From Candidatus Thiodubiliella sp. (GTDB lineage Bacteria > Pseudomonadota > Gammaproteobacteria > PS1 > Pseudothioglobaceae), in NCBI GenBank assembly GCA_029237605.1, contig JAQRGB010000001.1:436407-500406 (forward strand): 64,000 nucleotides of DNA, given 5' to 3'. A program made the position numbers and the translations under genes. Positions 9,606-18,426 of this stretch are shown one piece after another. Each line of letters begins with the position of its first letter. Position 1 is the first letter of the stretch. Below the pieces are notes generated by a model. That model worked only from the letters and a program-made list of their open reading frames with translations. It made no database searches and was not told where the DNA came from.

Positions 9606-9779
9606 ATGAATAATAAAGTTATTAAAATACCTTGTATAGGTATTTGTGAACATAATGAACAAAATTTTTGCATAGGTTGCAAGCGCAATAGTGATGAAAT
9701 TATAAATTGAAATAATTATTCACATACAATGCGTGATGCAATTATGGAAGATTTAAAAGATCGCAATATAGAAACTTGA
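9606..9779 (+). pseudogene. DUF1289 protein with in-frame TGA
   Basis: The frame from ATG 9606 encodes a typical DUF1289 small protein (IPCIGICEHNE, then FCIGCKRNSDEI) with four cysteines. It is interrupted by TGA at 9708-9710 exactly where the family normally has tryptophan (after DEI-x-x). The frame stays open beyond it (NNYSHTMRDAIMEDLKDRNIET) to a second TGA at 9777. The continuing family-like sequence indicates a single TGG-to-TGA change. A decayed copy at 10221-10381 has TGA at the same place. Either the gene is dead or the short cysteine-rich half is all that is made. Confidence 0.75.
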
Positions 9780-9958
9780 CAACCGAATTAACCACATACA
9801 ACACTTTCTAGAAGTACGCTTTAAACCTCAATAAAAACTCTCATTATATATTATGGTTTTTTTCTTACACTTAAAGGCTAGTTATTAGCTGCAATATCTT
9901 TTTTTAAATCTTTAAACAAATGATATTTAATTGCTAAGTTAATAGAGAATATGGATAA

Positions 9959-10186
9959 TTAAACTTCTGCAGGTGTACGCGCTTTGATAGTTAGAGCATG
10001 TAAATTACCACTATTAATATCTTCACGGACAAGTGCTAGTATCATTTTTTGTCTATTTAATAGTGACAACCCTTCAAAAACTGGTGAGATAACTAGGGCT
10101 GAACAATTACAGCCATCACCGCCCATACAAACGGTTGAACTACCAATTCCTACTTCGATTTTAGCTTGTATTTCTTCTAAGGTCAT
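9959..10186 (-). CDS. ibaG: BolA-family protein IbaG
   Basis: Protein of 75 residues of the BolA superfamily, partner of monothiol glutaredoxins in iron-sulfur trafficking. The C terminus IKARTPAEV matches the IKAYTPAEW of IbaG/YrbA, and the central FEGLSLLNRQKMI segment matches the helix-turn-helix-like BolA core. Cys20, Cys26 and Cys28 in a CMGGDGCNC cluster are notable. It ends in TAA at 9959-9961. This is the only intact copy of three; the other two are decayed and overlap the ends of phoU and pit. The sequence just upstream of its ATG (AGTGATAAATGA) resembles the end of phoU, as if carried along by duplication. Confidence 0.88.
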   Translation of the reverse strand: MTLEEIQAKIEVGIGSSTVCMGGDGCNCSALVISPVFEGLSLLNRQKMILALVREDINSGNLHALTIKARTPAEV

Positions 10187-10220
10187 TTATCACTACCGAT
10201 ACTTTTAATATAGAAAACAA

Positions 10221-10381
10221 ATATTTTACTACAATTTGTAAACACCTTGTAATAATACTTATAAATACTATTGTATAGGATGCGGCACAATAACGACGAT
10301 ATTACAAACTGAATGAGTTATTTAGATATGATGCATGATGTAATTATGTAAAACTTATAAGGTTTCAATATTGAAAGCTAA
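10221..10381 (+). pseudogene. Decayed second copy of the DUF1289 gene
   Basis: Aligns by eye with 9620-9779. Recognisable pieces are TGTATAGGATGC (CIGC) and, after a one-base shift, NDDITN-stop-MSYLDMMHDVIM, which matches SDEIIN-stop-NNYSHTMRDAIM of the first copy. The TGA sits at the same codon in both copies. The N-terminal part is deleted or scrambled, and the roughly 180-nt spacer that separates the first DUF1289 copy from ibaG is missing here. It cannot encode a functional protein. Confidence 0.65.
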
Positions 10382-10606
10382 AACAAATATAGACATATGT
10401 GTTTTAATAGCTAGAGTATGTAAAACATCACTATCTATATCTTCAATGTACAAGCACTGATATCGTTTTTTACTTAACTAATAACGACAATCATTCAAAA
10501 AATAGTGACATTACTAGGGAAAACAATTGTAACAATATACTTTAATAGTGGCAGTTGAATTATTAATTACTACTTCTAATTTTGTTTGTATTTATCCTAA
10601 AGTCAT
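10382..10606 (-). pseudogene. Decayed ibaG copy overlapping phoU
   Basis: The minus strand reads ATG ACT TTA GGA TAA ATA CAA from 10606, which aligns codon for codon with the start of intact ibaG (MTLEEIQAKIEVGIGSST against MTLG-stop-IQTKLEVVINNST). Similarity continues to about 10382, with small deletions and many stops. Its ATG overlaps the TGA of phoU (ATGA), so the ancestor was translationally coupled to phoU. It is non-functional. Confidence 0.8.
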
Positions 10607-11304
10607 TTGTCATCCTGTAATTTGCCATCAATAACATGGCGAATATCTTTACCATAAACAACATAAACAATATATTCGCAAATATTTTTAGCATGATCGC
10701 CCACTCTTTCAATTGATCTAGCACACCAAGTAACTTTTAAAATAGACTCAATATTTTTAGTATCTTCAAGTAAATATGTGGAAAGTAAGCGATTTAGAAT
10801 TTCAAATTCTGCATCAATCTCTGCATCCATATTGCTAACTTCTAGAGCTTTTTTTGCATCCAATCTAGCATAACAATCAAGTGCATCAGTCAACATTTTC
10901 TTAGCAATAAATGTCATATGTTTTAGATTTTTATAAAACCCCATGCTATTAGTGTCAGCAGACAACTCAGAGGCGAACTTGGCAATTTTCTCGCTTTCAT
11001 CTCCCATACGTTCAAGATCTGTAACCACTTTAATTACAGTAAAAATATTCCTTAAATCGATAGCAGTTGGCTGTCTTTTGGCGATAATTTGTGCGCATCC
11101 CTCATCTATTGCCACTTCCATAGCGTTCACTTGATAATCAAGTTCAGTCACTCTTTGTGCAATATTAATTGTGCCATTTAATAACGCATTAGATGCATCT
11201 GAGAATTGTTGCTCGACCAAGCCTCCCATTGATAAAACTTGGTTACGCAAATCCTCTAATTCATCGTTATATTCTTGAGATATATGTTGTCCAATATTTA
11301 GCAT
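10603..11304 (-). CDS. phoU: Phosphate transport system regulator PhoU
   Basis: Peripheral protein that connects the Pst importer to PhoR and restrains Pho signalling when phosphate is plentiful. It shows two PhoU three-helix repeats with the ERMGDESEKIA and ERVGDHAKNIC metal-binding signatures at matching places. The ATG at 11304 is chosen because GGGAGG lies about 10 nt upstream; a TTG at 11316 would be too close to it. The start is 4 nt beyond the pstB stop. This is the last intact gene of pstSCAB-phoU. Confidence 0.95.
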   Translation of the reverse strand: MLNIGQHISQEYNDELEDLRNQVLSMGGLVEQQFSDASNALLNGTINIAQRVTELDYQVNAMEVAIDEGCAQIIAKRQPTAIDLRNIFTVIKVVTDLERMGDESEKIAKFASELSADTNSMGFYKNLKHMTFIAKKMLTDALDCYARLDAKKALEVSNMDAEIDAEFEILNRLLSTYLLEDTKNIESILKVTWCARSIERVGDHAKNICEYIVYVVYGKDIRHVIDGKLQDDK

Positions 11305-11308
11305 AATC

Positions 11309-12136
11309 TTATCCAAACCTCCCTGTAATGTAATTTTCTGTTAATTCATGTTCTGGATTGGTAAACACAATATTCGTGTCGTTCACCTCCACTAATCTGC
11401 CTAAATGAAAATAAGAACATCTATCCGATATTCTAGCTGCTTGTTGCATAGAATGAGTTACAACTGCAATGGTATATGAAGACTTCAGTTCATGCATAAG
11501 CTCTTCAATCGTCGCCGTTGCAATTGGATCAAGCGCAGACGTTGGCTCATCCATTAAAATCACATCCGGCCTAACCGCAATAGTACGAGCAATACACAAG
11601 CGCTGTTGCTGTCCTCCAGACAACCCAGTGCCAGGCTTATTTAGACGATCTTTAGTCTCTTTCCAAAGCCCAGCCTTGATTAAACTTTCTTCTACAACAT
11701 CATCTAATTCAGAATTGTTGGTTGCTATCCCATGAAGCCTTGGCCCATAAGCAACATTATCATAAATAGATTTAGGGAATGGATTTGGTTTTTGAAACAC
11801 CATGCCAACCTTTGCCCTTAACAGCACTGGGTCGATATCATTTGAATAGATATCTTCACCATCTAAACTGATTTTACCAGTTATAGAGCAACCATCAATC
11901 GTATCATTCATACGATTTAAACATCTTAAAAGAGTAGATTTTCCACAACCAGATGGGCCAATCATAGCCAAAATTTGATTTTTTGCTAAGTCAACATTCA
12001 CATCAAAAATAGCCTGAGAATCTTGGTTATAAAAAACATTAACATCTCGACAGGTAATTTTTGGCGTACCATTAATTAGTGGTTTGCCAACTGTTTCACT
12101 TAATTGCTGATCTAATTCAACTTTATTATTATTCAT
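11309..12136 (-). CDS. pstB: Phosphate ABC transporter ATP-binding protein
   Basis: ATPase of the PstSCAB importer. Walker A (GPSGCGKST), Q-loop ([18 protein letters not shown], typical of PstB), signature [13 protein letters not shown], Walker [14 protein letters not shown] and the H-loop VTHSMQQA are all intact. The ATG at 12136 has GGTGG upstream and starts 1 nt after the pstA stop; a TTG at 12154 inside pstA is less likely. It is in operon with pstA and phoU. Confidence 0.97.
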   Translation of the reverse strand: MNNNKVELDQQLSETVGKPLINGTPKITCRDVNVFYNQDSQAIFDVNVDLAKNQILAMIGPSGCGKSTLLRCLNRMNDTIDGCSITGKISLDGEDIYSNDIDPVLLRAKVGMVFQKPNPFPKSIYDNVAYGPRLHGIATNNSELDDVVEESLIKAGLWKETKDRLNKPGTGLSGGQQQRLCIARTIAVRPDVILMDEPTSALDPIATATIEELMHELKSSYTIAVVTHSMQQAARISDRCSYFHLGRLVEVNDTNIVFTNPEHELTENYITGRFG

Positions 12137-12137
12137 A

Positions 12138-13421
12138 TTACCACCTAGTCTCAAATTTCTTGCGCAATATTATTGCAAGTAAATTCATTAAAAATAAGAA
12201 AACCAATAGCATTATAATTGCCGCTGATGTTAATGCTATAAATGACCGCTCAGGAGAATCAGACCAAATATAGATCTGCACTGGAAGAACGGTTGAAGGA
12301 TCAAAAAATCCTTGTGGAATATCTGCAACAAATGCAACCATCCCAATCATAAGTAGTGGCGCTGTTTCCCCAAGTGCTTGCGCCATACCAATAATAGAGC
12401 CAGTTAAAATACCTGGCATAGATAAAGGCAATACGTGGTGGATAATCACCTGCATTTTTGATGCACCTAATCCCAACGCCGCTTCTCTAATTGATGGAGG
12501 AACTGATTTAATAGCTGCACGCGTGGTAATAATAATAATTGGCAAAGTCATAAGGCCCAAAACTAAACCACCTGCCAATGGAGCTGATCGTGGCACACCG
12601 AACAAATTAATATAAACAGCTAAACCTAAAATACCAAATACAATAGAAGGAACAGCCGCAAGATTGTTAATATTGACTTCAATCATATCAACCAACCAGT
12701 TATTTTTATGTGCAAACTCTTCTAAGTACACAGCAGCAGCAACACCAATTGGAAAACTGAGTAATAATGTAATCAGCATAGTATATAAAGAGCCCTTAAG
12801 CGCACCTAAAATACCAGCTTGTTCTGGCTCTCTTGAATCGCCACTAGTGAAAAAATTAATATTAAATCTACTTTCAACTCTATTTTCAAGCTGCAATTTA
12901 TCAATCCAGGCGATTTGAAAATCTTTAACACGACGGTCAGCCTCAGGTATATTACGGTCAATCAGTCCTTTAACAAGACTATCAATATCATCATCGGCTA
13001 ACACCCAAATTGATTTTGATGTGCCTATTAATTTAGAATTTTTAATCACCATATTTCTTAAATTATATCGCACACCAGAACTCACTAACTTACGCAGTGC
13101 TTTTTTCTGTTTTCTGTTTTCAATGCCAGGAAATAATTGATACAAAGATTTGGATGGTAACTTGTGGTATGGTAGTTCAAACAACTCATCTTTGGTGTAA
13201 CTAGATTTTTCATTAATACGCAAAACCTTATGGGAAAAGTCAATATCTAATTTAATATATGTTTGAGTGAAAGCAGGGGCTGCTTTTAACGCAATATCGA
13301 ACAATAAAAATGCTAAGAACGACAAACTTATAATAATCGAAAAAACACCATAGGCTTTAAAACGTCTCTCTTTGGCATAACGCTTTTTTAAACCTTTTTG
13401 TACAATTTCTATATTATTCAT
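12138..13421 (-). CDS. pstA: Phosphate ABC transporter permease PstA, extended form
   Basis: Inner-membrane permease subunit. The C-terminal 220 residues form the usual six-helix core with the permease loop [14 protein letters not shown]. The protein is 427 residues, longer than the roughly 295 of E. coli PstA, because of an N-terminal extension with one membrane helix (about 25-45) and a soluble domain of roughly 150 residues, probably periplasmic. Extended PstA/PstC pairs are known in other proteobacteria. The ATG overlaps the end of pstC by 8 nt. Confidence 0.94.
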   Translation of the reverse strand: MNNIEIVQKGLKKRYAKERRFKAYGVFSIIISLSFLAFLLFDIALKAAPAFTQTYIKLDIDFSHKVLRINEKSSYTKDELFELPYHKLPSKSLYQLFPGIENRKQKKALRKLVSSGVRYNLRNMVIKNSKLIGTSKSIWVLADDDIDSLVKGLIDRNIPEADRRVKDFQIAWIDKLQLENRVESRFNINFFTSGDSREPEQAGILGALKGSLYTMLITLLLSFPIGVAAAVYLEEFAHKNNWLVDMIEVNINNLAAVPSIVFGILGLAVYINLFGVPRSAPLAGGLVLGLMTLPIIIITTRAAIKSVPPSIREAALGLGASKMQVIIHHVLPLSMPGILTGSIIGMAQALGETAPLLMIGMVAFVADIPQGFFDPSTVLPVQIYIWSDSPERSFIALTSAAIIMLLVFLFLMNLLAIILRKKFETRW

Positions 13422-14826
13422 ATTGCTCTCTATATTTTTTAACTACATGTAACGCAATTATATTTAATATCAATGTTGTAACAAACAACCCTAACCCAAG
13501 GGCAAAGGCTGCTAAGGTTTTAACGCTATCAAATTCTTGGTCTCCAGTTAACAAAGTAACAATTTGCGTGGTAATTGTTGTGACTACATTCATCGGGTTG
13601 GCAGTTAAATTTGCTGCCACACCTGCTGCCATCAATACAATCATTGTCTCTCCAATTGCACGAGAAATAGCCAATAAAAATCCACCTACAATGCCAGGCA
13701 GTGCAGCAGGTACTATCACTCTCCATACTGTTTCAGATTTTGTTGCACCAAGTGCAATCGAACCATCACGCATTGCATTAGGCACAGATAAAATTACATC
13801 ATCTGAAAGCGATAAAATAAATGGCACAATCATCATTCCCATCACTAATCCTACAGCTAAGACAGACTCGGTAGATACGGTTAAATTTGCCAAGATCTCA
13901 ATATCAAGATTAATACCTATTTCACGCAAATAATAACCAAAATCTCTAACCAGAGGGCCAACAGTAAGCGCTGCAAAAAAGCCATATACCACAGTTGGAA
14001 TACCAGCTAATATTTCTAATATAGGCTTAATAATTGCCCTAACTTGCGATGTCGCATATTCAGATAAAAATATTGCAGCAATTAACCCTAATGGTGCTGC
14101 AATAATCATAGCAATAAAAGAAATAAATATAGTGCCCCAGAATAGTGGCACTGCGCCAAATGAACCTGAACCACCTACCTGATCTTCTCGAATAGCGATT
14201 TGTGGCGACCAGTGTGTACCAAAGAAAAACTCTGTAATAGATACTTGTGAGAAAAATTCTATCGATTCAAATAATACTGAAAATATAATACCAACTGTTG
14301 TAAAAATTGCAATAAGTGCGCAGGTAAATAACACATAAACAATCAATTTTTCAACACTATTTCTAGCTTGCATTGTTGGTTTAATACGCAAATATGTATA
14401 GAAAAAACCCAATAATGCTAATAAAACAGAAACCAGGATCTTTAAGTTAAAACTATGATTTAAGTATTCAGAGTAAACCGCAGCTGCCTGATTATTAATA
14501 CTCACGCTACTACTGTTAGTTACAGCTAATATTTTTATCTCATTTAATGCAAGACTTAATTCATCTACCGAAAGTTGTTGCAATTCTGAAAATTGTGAAA
14601 TGGTTAACATTGAGGATACATTACTCTCAAAAAATGACCATATAACAAATACGCCAAATGCTGGTAAAAATGTCCACAGAGTGGTTAAATAACCATAATA
14701 ATTTGGCAAAGAATGTAATTTAGCGCCACCATTAAACATGCTATATGAATAAGCTTTTTTCTGTCCAATAAAAAATACAATAGCTGCAATAATTAATAAA
14801 ATTATAAAAAAATTTAAATTACTCAT
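13414..14826 (-). CDS. pstC: Phosphate ABC transporter permease PstC, extended form
   Basis: Partner permease of PstA. The C-terminal core carries the SEYATSQVRAIIKP region and permease loop GSIALGATKSETVWRV. At 470 residues it is longer than E. coli PstC (about 320), with extra N-terminal membrane helices (about 5-25, 45-65, 135-155) and a short soluble segment. It follows pstS by 71 nt and overlaps pstA by 8 nt. The parallel extension in PstA suggests that the two extra domains work as a pair. Confidence 0.94.
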   Translation of the reverse strand: MSNLNFFIILLIIAAIVFFIGQKKAYSYSMFNGGAKLHSLPNYYGYLTTLWTFLPAFGVFVIWSFFESNVSSMLTISQFSELQQLSVDELSLALNEIKILAVTNSSSVSINNQAAAVYSEYLNHSFNLKILVSVLLALLGFFYTYLRIKPTMQARNSVEKLIVYVLFTCALIAIFTTVGIIFSVLFESIEFFSQVSITEFFFGTHWSPQIAIREDQVGGSGSFGAVPLFWGTIFISFIAMIIAAPLGLIAAIFLSEYATSQVRAIIKPILEILAGIPTVVYGFFAALTVGPLVRDFGYYLREIGINLDIEILANLTVSTESVLAVGLVMGMMIVPFILSLSDDVILSVPNAMRDGSIALGATKSETVWRVIVPAALPGIVGGFLLAISRAIGETMIVLMAAGVAANLTANPMNVVTTITTQIVTLLTGDQEFDSVKTLAAFALGLGLFVTTLILNIIALHVVKKYREQYE

Positions 14827-14897
14827 ACTGTTGTATTATAGTATGGTTAAACGATAACAAATATTAGTTGTTCTTAAGTTAGCTAATAAGTATTATT

Positions 14898-15962
14898 CTA
14901 AAGCTCTAAATTCACAGAATCCATTGCATCATTTGCAAATTTATTACGATTTATTTTAGATGATGGTATTAAACCCTTGTCAACTAAATAGCCCTCTTCT
15001 CCAAAAGTATCTTCATTAACAAACTCAGCAATATACTCATTTAAACCCCTAATTTTGCCTCTATGAGAGTTTTTAATATAGAAATATAGAGGGCGCGAAA
15101 TTGGATATGAGCCATTTGCAATATTCTCAAATGTAATGGCATTGCCATTAACACTAGAACCTTGCACTTTATCAGAATTTTGCTCTAAGAATGAGAAGCC
15201 AAAAATACCTAAGACATCGCGATCATTAACAAGTTTTTGAATAATCAAATTATCATTTTCACCCATTTCAACAAAATGCCCATCTTCGCGTATAGTTCGA
15301 CACAACTTTTTGTATTGCTTTTTGTCTTCTTTCTTCATTATTCTCATAAAAGGATATGTTTTACAGCCACCTTCAACAGCAAGCTCTTGTAATGCATCAC
15401 GCGTACCTGATGTTGGCGGGGGGCCTAACACCCTAATCGCAATATCAGGTAGATTTTTATTAATCTGACTCCAACGAGTAAATGGATTGTCAATCATTAA
15501 ACCACTCATATTCAAATCTTTATAAGCAACACTTGCAGGAACCTTATCGGCTAGAGCTAAATAAATGTCTTTCAGTGAAAGATTAAAAATTGGACTATAT
15601 TTTGAATTTGCAATAGCAATGCCATCAAAACCAACCAAAACTTCTGTAATATTTTTTACACCATTTTTATGACATTTTTCAAATTCTGCATTCTTAATAC
15701 GACGAGAAGAATTGGTAATATCTGGTGTATTAATACCGTTACCTTTACAGAATAATTTCATACCACCGCCAGAACCAGTTGACTCAACTTTTGGCGTAGG
15801 CATTCCTGTTTTCTTGCCAAACGTCTCCGCAACAACGGTTGCAAATGGAAACACCGTTGAAGAACCAACAATATTAATGTTCTCGCGTGCCTGTGTAACA
15901 ACTGCCATAGTAGTTGCAAATACAGTTACAATTAATAAAATAATATTTTTTTTATTTAGCAT
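14898..15962 (-). CDS. pstS: Phosphate-binding periplasmic protein PstS
   Basis: Periplasmic substrate-binding protein for high-affinity phosphate uptake. The signal peptide is residues 1-25 (IILLIVTVFATTMAVVTQA). The mature protein begins NINIVGSSTVFPF and has ESTGSGGGMKLFC and GPPTSGTRDAL, the phosphate-binding loops. The length of 354 residues is normal. It is the first gene of pstSCAB-phoU, and a direct repeat resembling a Pho box lies at 16024-16045. An AAGAGGATGGG tract lies just before the ATG. Confidence 0.95.
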   Translation of the reverse strand: MLNKKNIILLIVTVFATTMAVVTQARENINIVGSSTVFPFATVVAETFGKKTGMPTPKVESTGSGGGMKLFCKGNGINTPDITNSSRRIKNAEFEKCHKNGVKNITEVLVGFDGIAIANSKYSPIFNLSLKDIYLALADKVPASVAYKDLNMSGLMIDNPFTRWSQINKNLPDIAIRVLGPPPTSGTRDALQELAVEGGCKTYPFMRIMKKEDKKQYKKLCRTIREDGHFVEMGENDNLIIQKLVNDRDVLGIFGFSFLEQNSDKVQGSSVNGNAITFENIANGSYPISRPLYFYIKNSHRGKIRGLNEYIAEFVNEDTFGEEGYLVDKGLIPSSKINRNKFANDAMDSVNLEL

Positions 15963-16023
15963 TTTCCCATCCTCTTGTTAATAATTTTTATTAATGTATC
16001 GGGACATAATATAACTTTAAAAT

Positions 16024-16045
16024 ATTACATAAATGTTACATAAAT
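16024..16045 (+). promoter_or_regulatory. Candidate PhoB box upstream of pstS
   Basis: Two direct repeats with an 11-nt period, ATTACATAAAT and GTTACATAAAT, match the Pho box design of 7-nt CTGTCAT-like units separated by 4 AT-rich bases; TTACAT is a variant seen in E. coli pst. The repeats read on the plus strand while pstS is on the minus strand, opposite to the usual orientation. A TATATT -10-like element lies about 20 nt towards pstS. Confidence 0.5.
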
Positions 16046-17326
16046 CTAATTAACTATTAAAGTGTACTTATCAAAGCTTATATTAAATATTGTGCCATCT
16101 ACATCATTATCTTCGATGCTAAATTTTCCATTATTGTTAATCACTGCTTGATTAACAATAGACAAACCCAACCCAGTGCCTTGAATTTGATTTAACCGCG
16201 CTCTTCTAGATCTGTAAAATGGCTCTACGAGTCGAATTTTATCCTCATCATCAACCCCAATACCTTTATCAATAACCTGCAATATTGCTAAACCATCTAT
16301 TATGTGCCAATTAACTTTAACAATATCATTGCTATATTTTAATGCATTCTCTATTAAATTAAACGCAATACCATACACTTGTGAATAAACGCCCTTAATG
16401 GTTAATTTATCATTAATTTCTACCTTGACTCTATTTTTAAAATCTCTTATGTTATTTATATTATCAAGCACTTCAGTAATTAAACTCTGCACATTAATAA
16501 GTTTAAATTTACTTATTTGCAAATCGTTATTTTCCAAACTTGATAGAGTTAGCAAATCAGCAATCAAAATATTCATGTGTTTAGAATGTTGATAAGCATT
16601 ACTAACCATAGATTTTGCGTCATCAGAAAGATCGTTATTTTTTTCAATCATTTCTAAATAACCGTTGATAATAGTTAGCGGTGTTCTGAGCTCGTGTGAA
16701 GCATTAGCAATAAAAGTTTTTCTTAATTTTTCTAACTTTCTTCTATCGGAAACATCACGAATACTTAAAATTCGCGTATCTTTACTGAGCTTTGAAATTG
16801 CAACAGCCAAAATCATATTATTATCACTTGGTGATTGCATTTGAAACTCTGATAAATCTGCCTTACATAGCATTTCTTTAAACTTAGAATTCCTGAAAAT
16901 ATTACTAATTCGAATGCCAATATCTTTTTTACGATTAAGCCCAAGAATTTTTGCTGCACTTTTACTGATCCATTGCATTTCATTATTAGCATTTAATACA
17001 ATAGTTGGATATGGAAACGAACGCAAAACCTCATTAAATCTAACCATTAATTTTTGGTAACTTTTCTTTGACCTCTTTTGCTGATTCTTTAACTTGATAA
17101 TATTAGCAATAATCACACCATATGTTCCAAATAAATAGGGTATTTTGTCAATATTTGAACCTTTATAAAGCCAATTTTCTAATTCAGATAAATTAGACAA
17201 TATCCAAATTATATAAATAACGAGTGTTAATAATAAAGTTTGCCAAATATATCCTGTTAATAAACTAATAACTAATGCAATAAACAAAAACAATATTAAC
17301 CTTGTTTTTTCAGTATTTTTATTCAT
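16046..17326 (-). CDS. phoR: Phosphate regulon sensor histidine kinase PhoR
   Basis: Inner-membrane kinase of the PhoR-PhoB system. Two N-terminal membrane segments (about 9-44) have almost no periplasmic loop, then comes a PAS domain (about 95-195, beginning near RSFPYPTIVLNA), a HisKA domain with phospho-acceptor His211 in NASHELRTPLT, and a HATPase domain with N, G1 (DKGIGV) and G2 (GTGLGLSIV) boxes. The length of 426 residues is normal. The start codon shares one base with the phoB stop (TAATG). Confidence 0.93.
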   Translation of the reverse strand: MNKNTEKTRLILFLFIALVISLLTGYIWQTLLLTLVIYIIWILSNLSELENWLYKGSNIDKIPYLFGTYGVIIANIIKLKNQQKRSKKSYQKLMVRFNEVLRSFPYPTIVLNANNEMQWISKSAAKILGLNRKKDIGIRISNIFRNSKFKEMLCKADLSEFQMQSPSDNNMILAVAISKLSKDTRILSIRDVSDRRKLEKLRKTFIANASHELRTPLTIINGYLEMIEKNNDLSDDAKSMVSNAYQHSKHMNILIADLLTLSSLENNDLQISKFKLINVQSLITEVLDNINNIRDFKNRVKVEINDKLTIKGVYSQVYGIAFNLIENALKYSNDIVKVNWHIIDGLAILQVIDKGIGVDDEDKIRLVEPFYRSRRARLNQIQGTGLGLSIVNQAVINNNGKFSIEDNDVDGTIFNISFDKYTLIVN

Positions 17327-18009
17327 TACTCATTATAATCTATTGACAATTTATACCCAAACCCCCTAACTGTCTGTAACAAATTGCAAGAATTGTTTTG
17401 CAGAGTTTTTCTCACTCGTGAAATAAATACATCTACCGCCCGGTTGCCAACAGTAGAGTTTACTCCCCAAATAAGTGTAATAATTTGCTCACGAGAGTAT
17501 AGTCTTTTTGGATTTTTTATTAGTAATTTAAGTAATTTAAACTCTTTAAGGGTTAATTTAACCGAATTTTTACCAATAAAAAAACATTTCTGTTTAGTAT
17601 TTAAAGTCAAATTTTTATAAGTAATAATTTGTCCAACAGTCAATGCGCTTCGCCTAAGTAGTGCCTTAATTCTAGCGCCTAATTCAGATAACAATAAAGG
17701 CTTAACTATATAATCATCAGCCCCAGAATCAAAACCTTTTAGTTTATCTTGCTCGCTAGATTTAGCAGTAAGCATGATAATTGGAATACTCTTATACGAC
17801 TTATTATTACGCACCCAAGAGATAATTTCTGGACCAGATAAATCTGGTAACATCCAGTCTACAATAATTAAATCTGGTGGGTCTTGTTTAATAAAATTTA
17901 ATGCAGTTTTGCCATTTAAAGCAAGTTTAACAATATAATATTGCTTTAAATATTGATTAAGCATTTGCAAAATTGCAGATTCGTCATCGATTAACAAAAT
18001 AGAATTCAT
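17326..18009 (-). CDS. phoB: Phosphate regulon response regulator PhoB
   Basis: OmpR/PhoB-family transcription factor. The receiver domain has the acidic pair DDE at 8-10, phospho-acceptor Asp51 in VDWMLPD, the T in MLTAK and the conserved Lys of YIVKPL. The C-terminal winged helix contains LTLKEFKLLKLL and NRAVDVFISRVRKTL. At 227 residues it is complete. It heads phoB-phoR, and pstS follows in the same direction, so the whole Pho system is contiguous. Confidence 0.94.
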   Translation of the reverse strand: MNSILLIDDESAILQMLNQYLKQYYIVKLALNGKTALNFIKQDPPDLIIVDWMLPDLSGPEIISWVRNNKSYKSIPIIMLTAKSSEQDKLKGFDSGADDYIVKPLLLSELGARIKALLRRSALTVGQIITYKNLTLNTKQKCFFIGKNSVKLTLKEFKLLKLLIKNPKRLYSREQIITLIWGVNSTVGNRAVDVFISRVRKTLQNNSCNLLQTVRGFGYKLSIDYNE

Positions 18010-18244
18010 TTTATTTTTAAATAATAATCAATTATTATCGTATACGTTCTGGCAAGAACTAAAACGTCGATAGTCAAGAATATTGCAGCTAAATTTTTTC
18101 TCATAATGTATATGATTTAATTAATTAATAATTATTTTAAACTTGATTTGAACAAATAATTATCAAATTATAAGGCAAAATTGAAGTACTTTGATATTTT
18201 AAATATAAGGTTGATATTCCTCAAAAAACAAAAGACTTAAAGAC
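18010..18244. other. Intergenic region between phoB and the decayed ibaG copy
   Basis: AT-rich non-coding DNA that should contain the phoB promoter. A stretch around 18090-18150 has weak resemblance to the spacer between DUF1289 and ibaG (9895-9950), suggesting that the third duplication copy reached further, but this is too degraded to assert. No RNA gene or terminator was seen. Confidence 0.4.
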
Positions 18245-18426
18245 AAAAAGAATTTTTACTCCTCTTTCATATTCATAAATTGCACAATTAATACTATTTT
18301 TTCGTATATTTAATAATGATACTTCAAAAAATTGACAAGACAACTATATCTAAATAACTACAGTCATCGCTCTACTGAATTATCAATTATTATTTCGAGT
18401 TGGATTTGTATTTATTCTAGGATCAT
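18245..18426 (-). pseudogene. Decayed ibaG copy overlapping pit
   Basis: From ATG 18426 the minus strand reads MILE-stop-IQIQLEIIIDNS, matching MTLEEIQAKIEVGIGSS of intact ibaG. Nucleotide similarity continues to about 18250 (for example AATAACTACAGTCATC against GAACAATTACAGCCATC). Stops and small deletions destroy the frame. Its ATG overlaps the pit stop (ATGA), exactly as the second copy overlaps phoU. It is non-functional. Confidence 0.7.

Noticed and set aside
9606-9779. Genome-wide TGA-to-Trp recoding
   Set aside because: Many intact genes here end properly at TGA (for example phoU, pit, yrbG) and use TGG for tryptophan, so a single nonsense mutation is the simpler explanation.
10603-11316. 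TTG start of phoU at 11316
   Set aside because: The GGGAGG ribosome site would be about one base from it, while the ATG at 11304 has good spacing.
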